DNA from: Methanobacteriota archaeon
GTDB taxonomy: Archaea > Thermoplasmatota > Poseidoniia > Poseidoniales > Poseidoniaceae
Direction: 5' to 3'
Assembly: GCA_002689565.1 (NCBI GenBank)
Contig: NZGQ01000097.1
Span: forward strand, 5,250-19,838
DNA length: 14,589 nucleotides
The translations under genes were made by a program, and so were the position numbers. Below the pieces are notes generated by a model. That model saw only the letters and a program-made list of their open reading frames with translations, was not told the DNA's origin and searched no databases. Of the stretch, positions 6,800 through 12,872 are shown piece by piece; within the stretch, counting starts at the first letter, position 1, and each line of letters opens with the position of its first letter.

Positions 6800-7062
6800 G
6801 AGTATTAGGTAATAATGTGTTAGTGACACAGGCAGAAGCAGAGACAACTACCGCAGGAGGTATCATTCTACAGAACGATATATCATCGGGTAACAAACCT
6901 GCTGTAGTTATTTCGTATGGTAATGGTGAAGAGGTTACCAAGATGCAACTGGTTGCGGAGAATAAGGTTTTCCTTGATTGGAGTAAGTCCATGCCTGTTG
7001 AGTTGGATGGGTTGAAGTGTGCAGTGATTGACTGCCAACATATCAAGTTGATTATTGAATAA
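6796..7062 (+). CDS. GroES-like co-chaperonin (gp31-type role)
   Basis: An 88-residue Cpn10/GroES-fold protein. The start MRVLGNNVLV matches the first strand of GroES, ETTTAGGIIL at 16-25 is the GroES mobile loop that docks onto GroEL, GNGEEV lies at the roof region and the end DCQHIKLIIE matches the final strand. It is about ten residues shorter than bacterial GroES, mainly around the roof loop. In T4, gp31 replaces GroES so that host GroEL can fold the major capsid protein; the same use is likely here. The mobile loop is closer to bacterial GroES than to T4 gp31. The start overlaps the nuclease stop (ATGA). Confidence 0.85.
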   Translation: MRVLGNNVLVTQAEAETTTAGGIILQNDISSGNKPAVVISYGNGEEVTKMQLVAENKVFLDWSKSMPVELDGLKCAVIDCQHIKLIIE

Positions 7063-7071
7063 GAGGTTATT

Positions 7072-7695
7072 GTGAGAGTTAATGTTCTTGGTAATGGAGA
7101 CAACGCAGGGATTTTCAAAAGGGGCACACCGGGAAAGTTACTGATTTGTAATATGCCTCCCTTTGAGATTCCTCGAAAGGAAGTCCATGCGACCTGTATG
7201 GTTGACTTCAAGATGATGAAGGCACTACAGGATGGTCATATCCAATTAGATATGTACGACTGGATTCTAGGCACAAGACCTCGTATCTGGATGGAACAGT
7301 CTGGAACATTCTATATGAAATACTCTCACCTAATCAAAGGGTTCTATCAGCACGTTCCTGAGTATGCCAATATCAGTGGAGATGCTCGGATGGCAGCGAC
7401 CAACTTTAACTGTGGTCACATGGCAGTTCACTATGCGTGTGCCAAGATGAAGGCAACCGAAGTGCACATCTATGGTTTCGATAGTATCTTTGATATGAAT
7501 CTGGAGAGTTTTACTGACTTGTTATTAGAATCAGATAGATCGACTAATAACACGGTGAGACTGAATAGTAACTGGAGACCTATCTGGACTAATATGTTCA
7601 AGGAATTCCCCGACACTACCTTCAATCTATATCATTGTCATTCTGATATTAAGATTCCGATTGAAGATAATGTGAGGATCAATCCGAAGAGTTAA
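7072..7695 (+). CDS. GT42/DUF115-like putative glycan enzyme
   Basis: Starts with GTG at 7072, five bases after AGAGG; 207 residues. The N-terminal strand and loop VLGNGDNAGIF (5-15) and the central helix-strand FNCGHMAVHYACAKMKATE followed by VHIYGFD (112-137) resemble the arrangement in GT42 sialyltransferases and DUF115 motility-glycosylation proteins, where a GNG(P)S loop binds nucleotide and a GIDF-like Asp follows. The remainder is rich in Trp and His (SNWRPIW, LYHCHSD). The match is by motif only and is weak; it could also be another Rossmann-type enzyme. Position at the end of a glycosyltransferase cluster supports a role with sugars. Its stop overlaps the opposite-strand kinase gene by four bases. 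Confidence 0.55.
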   Translation: MRVNVLGNGDNAGIFKRGTPGKLLICNMPPFEIPRKEVHATCMVDFKMMKALQDGHIQLDMYDWILGTRPRIWMEQSGTFYMKYSHLIKGFYQHVPEYANISGDARMAATNFNCGHMAVHYACAKMKATEVHIYGFDSIFDMNLESFTDLLLESDRSTNNTVRLNSNWRPIWTNMFKEFPDTTFNLYHCHSDIKIPIEDNVRINPKS

Positions 7696-8372
7696 GTTCT
7701 CTTCTTTGCTTCTCGTTCCTTTTTAATCCATGCCTTTGCTTTGGCATTCTCTGGTGGTTTGTCTAAGAACTTACGAACATCTTTGTATGCACGAAGAGTC
7801 TCTTTCTGGTAGTCTTTACCATCAGAGTTATCTACGATAAGCATATTCTTCTTACCGAAGAATGTCTGGAATGCACCAATGTTTCGTTGAACTTCATTCC
7901 AGTAGTTGGTGACTTCTTTCTCACCAATAGTTCTTGCACGTTTGGCATCACGATCAATTGCAGTTTGTAGATCAGTGTTTACGAAGATCATTGCGACATC
8001 GTAACCTAGTGCCTTCATTGCTTGTGCTTGTTTCTTGACCTTGTCAAACTCTTTACCAGTACCATCAACCACAACACCAAGTCTACCCATGAGGTATCGT
8101 GCTTGTTTCTTACCAGTAAGTGCCTTTGCCTTACCACGGATGTCTTGACCCTGAACCGAGAAGATGTTATCGGGAGACATTTCCATCCCTGCCTTCTTCA
8201 TTGCCGCCTCATATGCATCATCTGAGTTTACGACTTTCAGACCGAGAGCAGGAAGTCCTGTCTTACCTACGATAAAAGACTTACCACTGCCGGGGCCACC
8301 CGCAAGGAAAACTGCTTTAAAGATTGCGGGGTCATCGACACCCTCTGTCATAAACTTTTTAAACTTAATCAT
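7692..8372 (-). CDS. P-loop kinase, zeta-toxin/AAA-like
   Basis: A 226-residue P-loop protein. Walker A is FLAGGPGSGKS (22-32), followed by VVNSDDAYE (47-55), where zeta-toxin-like kinases keep the acceptor-side Asp, then VVDGTGKEFDKV (101-112) as the Walker-B-like strand, and an Arg-rich lid TAIDRDAKRARTIG (137-150). The end is a basic helix (KAKAWIKKEREAKKRT). Such proteins phosphorylate small molecules, nucleotides or sugars; genes of this type recur in T4-like cyanophages without known substrate. It is last in the minus-strand operon, its ATG overlaps the previous stop (TAATG), and its end overlaps the convergent gene at TTAA. The kinase fold is firm; toxin activity is not implied. Confidence 0.8.
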   Translation of the reverse strand: MIKFKKFMTEGVDDPAIFKAVFLAGGPGSGKSFIVGKTGLPALGLKVVNSDDAYEAAMKKAGMEMSPDNIFSVQGQDIRGKAKALTGKKQARYLMGRLGVVVDGTGKEFDKVKKQAQAMKALGYDVAMIFVNTDLQTAIDRDAKRARTIGEKEVTNYWNEVQRNIGAFQTFFGKKNMLIVDNSDGKDYQKETLRAYKDVRKFLDKPPENAKAKAWIKKEREAKKRT

Positions 8373-8521
8373 TAGAATATCACCACCAGTAGTCCCATGA
8401 CTACAACACCTTCAATGAACGCAAAGGTTCGTGTGCCAAGACCCCAATCTCGCAATGCGACATCGTAGAGGTCATCGTGTTTCTCTAAGATTAACTCTTT
8501 AAGTTCGTTCAACTTTTCCAT
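8372..8521 (-). CDS. Small late membrane protein (49 aa)
   Basis: A 49-residue protein in the gap between two longer genes. AGGAG eight bases before the ATG is a strong ribosome site and overlaps the upstream gene's TAG stop; its own stop overlaps the kinase start. The first half is a charged helix (MEKLNELKELILEKHDDLYD) and the last 13 residues are a hydrophobic stretch (EGVVVMGLLVVIF), so it is likely anchored in a membrane by its C-terminus. Genes this size with a tail anchor could be lysis-related or envelope proteins, but nothing in the sequence proves it. Confidence 0.7.
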   Translation of the reverse strand: MEKLNELKELILEKHDDLYDVALRDWGLGTRTFAFIEGVVVMGLLVVIF

Positions 8522-8532
8522 TTGTATGTCTC

Positions 8533-9351
8533 CTAATCGTAGACTCTAATTTGTTGTTGCAGTGTTGATGCCATGTTTGGAAGGGCATCTCCTAATTCGG
8601 GTAAATCCGATGAATCTAGCAACACTGTATTGTTATTTATATATTCAAAGATTTCACGAGTATCTCTCGTAGTACCCATTATTCTGTTATCAGCACTGGG
8701 TTGGTGAATATCTATAAGCACAGTATCATATAGACCTGTCGAATATTTAAGATCATTCTTTATATCTTGTGCATCAAAGACTGTTCCTTCTGGAACATCT
8801 TGTCCACATAATACTACTGCATCGTAGGTTTCATCTTCATATTCTTCTCTGTAATACACTTCAAAGGTATCATCTCCCATCACGAATCTTTTATTAGATT
8901 CCATTCCAAAATGATACTCATTATCTGCCCACGCACCGAATGTAATGCACAACTCTTTCATAAATGATTCGTGGTCTACAGGGAAAGCAATATAGACATT
9001 AGGGGTTTGATCAAAGTAAGCATTGATGATGGGCCACAGATTTGAAACCAGATTGTCTCTCACCTTCTTTTCATGTTGATTATATAGTGTGGAGAAGTTG
9101 GAATCTCTCCATGAAGGAATCACCAGAACTTCTTGGTATCCTGTTAAGGTAATGATATTCGACAAACAGATTGCTTGCCATATCATACTCTTGATGAATG
9201 GTTCTTCTTGGAGATAATCGTAAGCACCGTAACTGGCAATCACCTCTCTGATAATCCCTTCCAATTGTTCGAGGTCTTTGTCAGACACTATGATACTATT
9301 GATTTCATTACCAGTCTTTGACTTGACCACAATGTAATTGCCACTACTCAT
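8533..9351 (-). CDS. Unrecognised late protein, paralogue of its upstream neighbour
   Basis: A 272-residue acidic, soluble protein that I do not recognise. It starts MSSGNYIVVKSKTG. Recognisable blocks are YQEVLVIPSWRDSNFSTL (about 72-89), NLWPIINAYFDQTPNVYIAFPVD (about 104-126) and YDAVVLCGQDVPEG (about 180-193), which line up in order with blocks of the upstream gene. The alternating strand/helix pattern suggests an alpha/beta (Rossmann-like) domain; the DAVVLCG strand resembles the edge strand of nucleotide- or SAM-binding folds, but no glycine-rich loop is clear. The start overlaps the previous stop (TAATG) after AAGG. It belongs to the late operon, so a morphogenesis or late host-interaction role is possible. 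Confidence 0.75.
   Translation of the reverse strand: MSSGNYIVVKSKTGNEINSIIVSDKDLEQLEGIIREVIASYGAYDYLQEEPFIKSMIWQAICLSNIITLTGYQEVLVIPSWRDSNFSTLYNQHEKKVRDNLVSNLWPIINAYFDQTPNVYIAFPVDHESFMKELCITFGAWADNEYHFGMESNKRFVMGDDTFEVYYREEYEDETYDAVVLCGQDVPEGTVFDAQDIKNDLKYSTGLYDTVLIDIHQPSADNRIMGTTRDTREIFEYINNNTVLLDSSDLPELGDALPNMASTLQQQIRVYD
8634..8641 (-). promoter_or_regulatory. Possible internal T4-type late promoter
   Basis: Read on the minus strand this is an exact TATAAATA, the octamer recognised by T4-type late sigma factor. It lies within the coding region of the unknown late protein, about 113 bases ahead of the small membrane protein and kinase genes, which it could serve. A single exact octamer inside an AT-rich codon run may also be chance. 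Confidence 0.35.
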
Positions 9352-10154
9352 TAGTAGACCTTATACCATTTATCACAGTGTGCCAAGTTTACTGCTAATC
9401 GAAGATACAGCAATCTGTCCTTTCCGTGTCTTATAGTAGACATCATAGGTTTTGAAATGTACTTGACTGCTTGAGGTTTATATATCGGTTTTGGTGTGTT
9501 CACTGCATTGATAACTCTGTCAATGACTTGTTTGTCTGCCGAACGACCACCTTGCAAAGACCGAAGATTTCCACGATACACATCGACCATCTCGAAGTGA
9601 CCTCTACAGTATTTCTCAAACTTCCGTTTTACTTCTCCACCATTATAGTTACCCTTCTTGTATCCCTCGTTACCCAACAGAACAACACAATCAAATTTGA
9701 TGTCAGTCTCCATGTGGAAACTACCATCGACTTTGAACCAACTATCTGAGTGGATTATATTGACATTATACTTTTCGTACAAATCACTAAAGATGTTACC
9801 CACTCTGGGTTGTGCAACATAGAGTTTTCCGTGCGACTCGTTTATCGCATGGATGATGGGTAACAGGTGATCTCCTGCACTTCTTTCTGATCGATAGTTT
9901 CGATCTCGAAGTCTGGTATAGTCACTATTTTCAAACGAAGGTACTACAAGTATATTTTCATATTCCGATACTGCCAGAAGAGCATCTAAGATACTTGCAT
10001 CTGTAACCATAGTGGTTACATCACTGACCTTAGTTTCTTTCCCTTGGAACTTTGGTATAGATTCTCGAATATCGTTTACTATCTTTTCCTTGGTACTAAG
10101 GTTAATGACAGTACTTTCTACTGAGTTCTTAGGTTGAGTCTTATATAAGAGCAT
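9351..10154 (-). CDS. Unrecognised late protein, paralogue of its downstream neighbour
   Basis: A 267-residue protein not recognised by family. Its central part aligns with the next gene: YENILVVPSFENSDYTRL against YQEVLVIPSWRDSNFSTL, HLLPIIHAINESHGKLYVAQP against a similar segment, and FDCVVLLGNEG against YDAVVLCGQDV. Unlike its partner, the last 60 residues are basic and rich in Lys, Arg and Tyr (KPQAVKYISKP, HGKDRLLYLRLAVN), which could bind nucleic acid or another protein. No signal peptide or membrane span. A ribosome site AGGAAG precedes the ATG, which overlaps the upstream stop (TAATG). Probably an alpha/beta fold; role unknown. Confidence 0.75.
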   Translation of the reverse strand: MLLYKTQPKNSVESTVINLSTKEKIVNDIRESIPKFQGKETKVSDVTTMVTDASILDALLAVSEYENILVVPSFENSDYTRLRDRNYRSERSAGDHLLPIIHAINESHGKLYVAQPRVGNIFSDLYEKYNVNIIHSDSWFKVDGSFHMETDIKFDCVVLLGNEGYKKGNYNGGEVKRKFEKYCRGHFEMVDVYRGNLRSLQGGRSADKQVIDRVINAVNTPKPIYKPQAVKYISKPMMSTIRHGKDRLLYLRLAVNLAHCDKWYKVY

Positions 10155-10420
10155 TACTTACTTCCTGAGTAAATTGCCTGAATGTGATCTTCAAACTGTT
10201 CTATCTTCTCGGTACGATTGGGCCATAGGATGTATTCCTTCTCAGGGTTCATCTTGAGGTTGTTCAACAATGGTTGAATCGCATTGAACAGTTTGTCTAG
10301 TTTTTCTTGGGTTTCTGTTGTAGAAGAGGATGCTGACTCTGCCTTTGCAGTTGCCGTTTGTACCGCATCTAGTTCTGTCTCGTCTACGAGGGTAAACCCG
10401 AAATCGAATAATTCTGCCAT
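10154..10420 (-). CDS. Conserved marine T4-like phage protein (88 aa), first late-operon gene
   Basis: An 88-residue acidic protein: MAELFDFGFTLVDETELDAV, then a low-complexity Ala/Ser/Thr linker (about 25-37), then a helical part KLDKLFNAIQPLLNNLK and the motif NPEKEYILWPNRTEKIEQFE (58-77). The NPEKEYI-WPNR pattern is, from memory, widespread in marine T4-like phages as a short protein of unknown function. AGGAG lies seven bases before the ATG, and a perfect late promoter octamer lies 20 bases before it, so this is the leading gene of a late transcription unit. Confidence 0.82.
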   Translation of the reverse strand: MAELFDFGFTLVDETELDAVQTATAKAESASSSTTETQEKLDKLFNAIQPLLNNLKMNPEKEYILWPNRTEKIEQFEDHIQAIYSGSK

Positions 10421-10439
10421 AATCGTTCTCCTGTTCTTC

Positions 10440-10447
10440 TATTTATA
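10440..10447 (-). promoter_or_regulatory. T4-type late promoter (TATAAATA)
   Basis: On the minus strand the sequence reads CTTATAAATAGAAG, containing the exact late octamer TATAAATA that T4-type gp55 sigma recognises with gp33 and the sliding clamp. It sits 20 bases upstream of the ATG at 10420, with AGGAG between, so transcription would start just before the ribosome site. It faces away from an early-type promoter only about 20 bases to the right. Confidence 0.8.
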
Positions 10448-10467
10448 AGATTTTTTGTCTAAAATGC

Positions 10468-10496
10468 TTGACAAAGTATGCTCATTCGTGTATTAT
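10468..10496 (+). promoter_or_regulatory. Sigma70-like early promoter
   Basis: TTGACA (10468-10473), 17-base spacer, TATTAT (10491-10496). Start of transcription is expected near 10503, leaving a leader of about 25 bases with AGAGG before the ATG at 10528. The -35 is perfect. Confidence 0.75.
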
Positions 10497-10527
10497 GTAT
10501 AGTATTGTTATAGAAAGAGGTAAAGAT

Positions 10528-10824
10528 ATGCAGACCTTTCACGGTTCAATGAAATATGATGCAAGTGGTCGGAAACGCAAGACCAATGCATGGACTAAAC
10601 GCAAGAAAACCCCTACCGAATTCAAACCCCTTGAAACTTACTCTATCGGGAGAGAGTGTGATAATCGTGAGAAATATCCCTCTGTGTCTGATATGAAGTA
10701 CACCCCACGAGTAGATACCTCGTATAAACTGGAGGAATCCAAGAAGTTTACGGTAGCACCCGCATTCAATAAAGGTGCCTACCAAGTGATTCCATCAACT
10801 GATATAAAGCATATAGGAAAATAA
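10528..10824 (+). CDS. Conserved basic phage protein (98 aa), unknown function
   Basis: The frame is open from a TTG at 10468, but that codon is the -35 box of the promoter; the ATG at 10528 with AGAGG seven to eight bases upstream is the real start. The protein begins MQTFHGSMKYDASGRKRKTN, is very basic at the N-terminus, has a poorly ordered Tyr/Pro-rich middle and ends FTVAPAFNKGAYQVIPSTDI. The MxTFHGS start and the KGAYQVIP end recur, from memory, in marine T4-like phages. The basic head suggests nucleic-acid binding, which is only a guess. First gene of the right-hand plus-strand block. Confidence 0.82.
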   Translation: MQTFHGSMKYDASGRKRKTNAWTKRKKTPTEFKPLETYSIGRECDNREKYPSVSDMKYTPRVDTSYKLEESKKFTVAPAFNKGAYQVIPSTDIKHIGK

Positions 10825-10825
10825 C

Positions 10826-11002
10826 ATGGAAAATCTACTAAATCCAGACAATCGTACCGCATTTGAGATATTCGCAAATGAGATGTACCAAGAGAACTGC
10901 ATAGAACGTGAAGCATATGGTGAACCCATACTGACCTTGGATGAATATATTGAAAAAAATATGAAGTTTTTGCTTGACAATGCTCCCAAGAGTGTGCTAT
11001 AA
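10826..11002 (+). CDS. Small hypothetical protein (58 aa)
   Basis: Begins two bases after the previous stop with a site AGGA ahead of the ATG. It encodes 58 residues, MENLLNPDNRTAFEIFANEM through to LDNAPKSVL, acidic and mostly helical, with no membrane segment. The end of the gene carries the promoter for the following gene: the codons for LLD and VL overlap TTGACA and TATAAT. I do not recognise a family, but spacing, ribosome site and helical composition support a real gene. Confidence 0.65.
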   Translation: MENLLNPDNRTAFEIFANEMYQENCIEREAYGEPILTLDEYIEKNMKFLLDNAPKSVL

Positions 11003-11003
11003 T
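10974..11003 (+). promoter_or_regulatory. Sigma70-like promoter with extended -10
   Basis: TTGACA (10974-10979), 18-base spacer, TATAAT (10998-11003), preceded by TGC, so the -10 is extended. Both hexamers are perfect. It lies in the last codons of the 58-residue gene and should start transcription near 11010, about 30 bases before the ATG at 11039. Confidence 0.8.
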
Positions 11004-11038
11004 ACCCTTGTATTGATAATGAGAAAAGAGAGAAAATT

Positions 11039-11242
11039 ATGTCTGATGTAACTTATGTGGTTCGTTGTGTTGAAACCAACAAACCCCTAGCAGGGTTCTT
11101 TACTCCGTGTGAGTCCAAAACCACTGCGTTTGGTTATGCCAAACAATTAGAGAACTATGGGTACGATAGTACCTATGTTGTTAAACGCAATTGTGCTACT
11201 GGCACTGAGGTCGAGGTATTCGACACTGAGGTGTTCGTATGA
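11039..11242 (+). CDS. Small hypothetical protein (67 aa)
   Basis: A 67-residue protein starting MSDVTYVVRCVETNKPLAGF, with a second part ENYGYDSTYVVKRNCATGTE. It looks like a compact alpha/beta or beta-rich domain with three cysteines, soluble and without signal. It follows a near-perfect promoter and a purine-rich AGAGA leader. Its stop overlaps the next start (ATGA). No family recognised. Confidence 0.72.
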   Translation: MSDVTYVVRCVETNKPLAGFFTPCESKTTAFGYAKQLENYGYDSTYVVKRNCATGTEVEVFDTEVFV

Positions 11243-11481
11243 TTACTTTTGCAACTCAAGAACGCATTGATGTTCTGACTGAGAAGTTTGAACAACTCAC
11301 TGAGGGAATGGAGAACTGGAAGATGCCTATCGACACAGTCATCCATACATCTGAGTTGAATGATATGCGTGATGCGTGTGAATGGTTTACTGGTTCCCAA
11401 CTCTATGTGAAGGAACAGGTATCGAATCAATTAAAATACCGAGTGATGGCAGAGGGATACTACAATGCAATCGGTAGTTGA
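11239..11481 (+). CDS. Small helical hypothetical protein (80 aa)
   Basis: An 80-residue mostly helical, acidic protein (MITFATQERIDVLTEKFEQL to YYNAIGS). The helical segments at about 5-25 and 40-65 could pair into a coiled-coil dimer. The ATG overlaps the preceding stop, and its own end overlaps the start of the next gene by 17 bases. Function and family are not recognised. Confidence 0.7.
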   Translation: MITFATQERIDVLTEKFEQLTEGMENWKMPIDTVIHTSELNDMRDACEWFTGSQLYVKEQVSNQLKYRVMAEGYYNAIGS

Positions 11482-11776
11482 ATCAATGAAAGAGAGATAT
11501 GGAATGGTCAAAGCAATTAAAGGTGGTTGCACAATTGAGAAGTTTGATATGCCAGAATTGAATGGTTATCAACTCATCTATAAATTTGATAATGGTTATG
11601 GTGCATCTGTAGTCAAGCACGATATGTCATATGGAGGCAAGAAAGGTCTCTATGAGATTGCGGTACTTGACAGTGAGGGTGACTTGTGTTATGATACACC
11701 TATAACTGGTGATACTATTGGTCATCTCACAATGGGTGATGTTGAGCAGTATCTTGCGGAGATTTCCTTGTTATGA
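11465..11776 (+). CDS. Conserved phage protein (103 aa), unknown function
   Basis: The ATG at 11465 follows AGAGGG at eight bases and is preferred over a later ATG at 11486. The 103-residue product carries the run YKFDNGYGASVVKHDMSYGG (about 36-55), then LYEIAVLDSEGDLCYDTPIT and IGHLTMGDVEQYLAEISLL at the end. This order of NGYGASVV, SYGG-GLYE-AVLD and a GHLT-LI helix is, from memory, a recurring small protein of marine T4-like and related phages, with no assigned role. Beta-rich with a C-terminal helix. A strong promoter match lies inside it (11667-11695) and its stop overlaps the next ATG. Confidence 0.8.
   Translation: MQSVVESMKERYGMVKAIKGGCTIEKFDMPELNGYQLIYKFDNGYGASVVKHDMSYGGKKGLYEIAVLDSEGDLCYDTPITGDTIGHLTMGDVEQYLAEISLL
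11667..11695 (+). promoter_or_regulatory. Intragenic sigma70-like promoter match
   Basis: TTGACA (11667-11672), 17-base spacer, TATGAT (11690-11695), with TGT just before the -10 making it extended. It is inside the 103-residue gene and about 78 bases ahead of the next ATG (11773), a sensible place to boost that gene. Confidence 0.5.
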
Positions 11777-12345
11777 ATATATTTCATCTAGACAAAGACC
11801 CTGTAGTTGCGGCACAGATGATGTGTGATAAACACGTTGTCAAAATGATTGTCGAGTATGCACAACTCATGTCTACCGCACATCGTGTTCTGGATGGTGA
11901 ACTGTATCTGGACAAGACTAAGAATGGTCGCAACATCAAACGATGGAGACTGAAACCAACTGCCCAAGAAGAACTCTTGTACAAGGCATCCCATGTCAAC
12001 CATCCATCCAACATCTGGGTTCGTGAGAACAATAACAACTACCGATGGTTGTACAAACACTTCCGAGAGTTGTGTAAGGAGTACACCAGACGATATGGTA
12101 AGGTTCACATGACCGAAGAGAAACTGAAAGGTCAGTTGTGGTTCTCACCAAAGAACATCAACCTAGTCGGTAAGATGACTGAGTTCGCAATGGCAATGCC
12201 AGACTACTGTAAGATGTATGATCCAGTAAAGGCATATCGTAACTACTACTGTCAAGAGAAGTGGTACATGGCAGAGTGGACTAATCGTGAGGTACCTAGT
12301 TGGTTCTTAAAATGGCACCCACAACAAAGACAGAAAGTAGCATAA
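11773..12345 (+). CDS. Conserved phage protein (190 aa), distantly Pyr_excise/MSMEG_6728-like
   Basis: A 190-residue protein starting MNIFHLDKDPVVAAQMMCDK, with HVVKMIVEYAQLMSTAHRV (21-39), then VNHPSNIWVRENNNNYRWLY (about 74-93) and CKEYTRRYGK, ending with Trp-rich EKWYMAEWTNREVPSWF. Similar proteins are common in T4-like marine phages as unknowns. The order of an 'LD/K-D..A..L..K.v.K' start, an HP..IW motif and an EY-RRYG helix resembles bacterial proteins labelled as pyrimidine-dimer glycosylase-like (MSMEG_6728 family), but this is a recollection of pattern, not proof, and no catalytic residues can be named. Start overlaps the previous stop (ATGA). Confidence 0.78.
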   Translation: MNIFHLDKDPVVAAQMMCDKHVVKMIVEYAQLMSTAHRVLDGELYLDKTKNGRNIKRWRLKPTAQEELLYKASHVNHPSNIWVRENNNNYRWLYKHFRELCKEYTRRYGKVHMTEEKLKGQLWFSPKNINLVGKMTEFAMAMPDYCKMYDPVKAYRNYYCQEKWYMAEWTNREVPSWFLKWHPQQRQKVA

Positions 12346-12352
12346 AATATAC

Positions 12353-12381
12353 TTGACTTTATAAGGAGAATAGTGTACAAT
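12353..12381 (+). promoter_or_regulatory. Sigma70-like promoter
   Basis: TTGACT (12353-12358), 17-base spacer, TACAAT (12376-12381). It lies in the gap after the 190-residue gene. The -10 overlaps the ATG at 12380, so a transcript from here would start about 12388 and miss that ATG. Confidence 0.6.
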
Positions 12382-12574
12382 GAGATTTAAGATTTGGGGT
12401 AGAATATTTCAATTTAGTAATATGTGGACATATGAAAGAGAGATATGGTTGACCCCATCTGTCAGTCTAAACTTTTCCGATGGATTCTGTTTAGACATTT
12501 CATTCTTGGTATGGAAGTTTTACACTTACAAGGATTTTCTTGTAGATGAACCACTTCAACCAAGGAATTTTTGA
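12380..12574 (+). CDS. Small aromatic-rich hypothetical protein (64 aa)
   Basis: A 64-residue protein, MRFKIWGRIFQFSNMWTYER onward, very rich in Phe, Trp and Tyr and probably beta-rich; it has no clean membrane segment. The start is uncertain. The ATG at 12380 has AAGGAG 11 bases upstream, but it also overlaps the -10 of the promoter, so only read-through RNA could use it. An in-frame ATG at 12422 would give a 50-residue product on promoter-derived RNA, but lacks a ribosome site. Its stop lies next to the GAGG used by the following gene. Family unknown. Confidence 0.55.
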   Translation: MRFKIWGRIFQFSNMWTYEREIWLTPSVSLNFSDGFCLDISFLVWKFYTYKDFLVDEPLQPRNF

Positions 12575-12584
12575 GGTAAATATA

Positions 12585-12854
12585 ATGGAGAAAATTGATA
12601 TGACCTATCAAGAGATCGTTGACACCTTACGAGAAGGTGTGGTGAATCTGTCATTCACAAAAGTGAAGGATGGAGCAGTTCGTGAAATGAGAGCAACACT
12701 GGTATCCGATCAGATACCATCTGAGAAGATGCCCAAGACTGATTCAAATGCAAATCTCGAAAAGAACCAACTTGCGGTTCGAGTGTTTGATTTGGATGTG
12801 CAGGACTGGAGATCATTTCGTGTTGATTCTCTATTGACTTTTAATGCTGTATAA
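12585..12854 (+). CDS. WYL_2-like SH3 beta-barrel phage protein (89 aa)
   Basis: The frame is open from 12546, but the ATG at 12585 follows GAGG by eight bases and is the better start, giving 89 residues. The sequence fits the small phage family with an Sm-like SH3 barrel (Pfam WYL_2/DUF2693 type): VVNLSFTKVKDGAVREMRAT (17-36), DQIP, a disordered linker rich in Lys, Asn and Asp, and the ending LAVRVFDLDVQDWRSFRVDS. These paired strand blocks and the final W-R-F-V signature are the family's hallmark. The role is unknown; related barrels bind nucleic acid or partner proteins. Its last codons contain the -35 of the next promoter. Confidence 0.8.
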   Translation: MEKIDMTYQEIVDTLREGVVNLSFTKVKDGAVREMRATLVSDQIPSEKMPKTDSNANLEKNQLAVRVFDLDVQDWRSFRVDSLLTFNAV

Positions 12855-12862
12855 TATATAAT
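12834..12862 (+). promoter_or_regulatory. Sigma70-like promoter giving a near-leaderless transcript
   Basis: TTGACT (12834-12839), 17-base spacer, TATAAT (12857-12862). The -10 ends only ten bases before the ATG at 12873, so RNA would begin about three to five bases before the start codon. No Shine-Dalgarno exists in that space. Confidence 0.7.
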
Positions 12863-12872
12863 ATATACCACT

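Noticed and set aside
7692..8372. Zeta toxin of a toxin-antitoxin system
   Set aside because: The P-loop kinase fold fits, but no antitoxin partner lies next to it and it is in a late phage operon, so a general kinase call is safer.
10468..10527. TTG start for the 98-residue protein
   Set aside because: The TTG is the first base of the -35 hexamer TTGACA; RNA from that promoter would not contain it.
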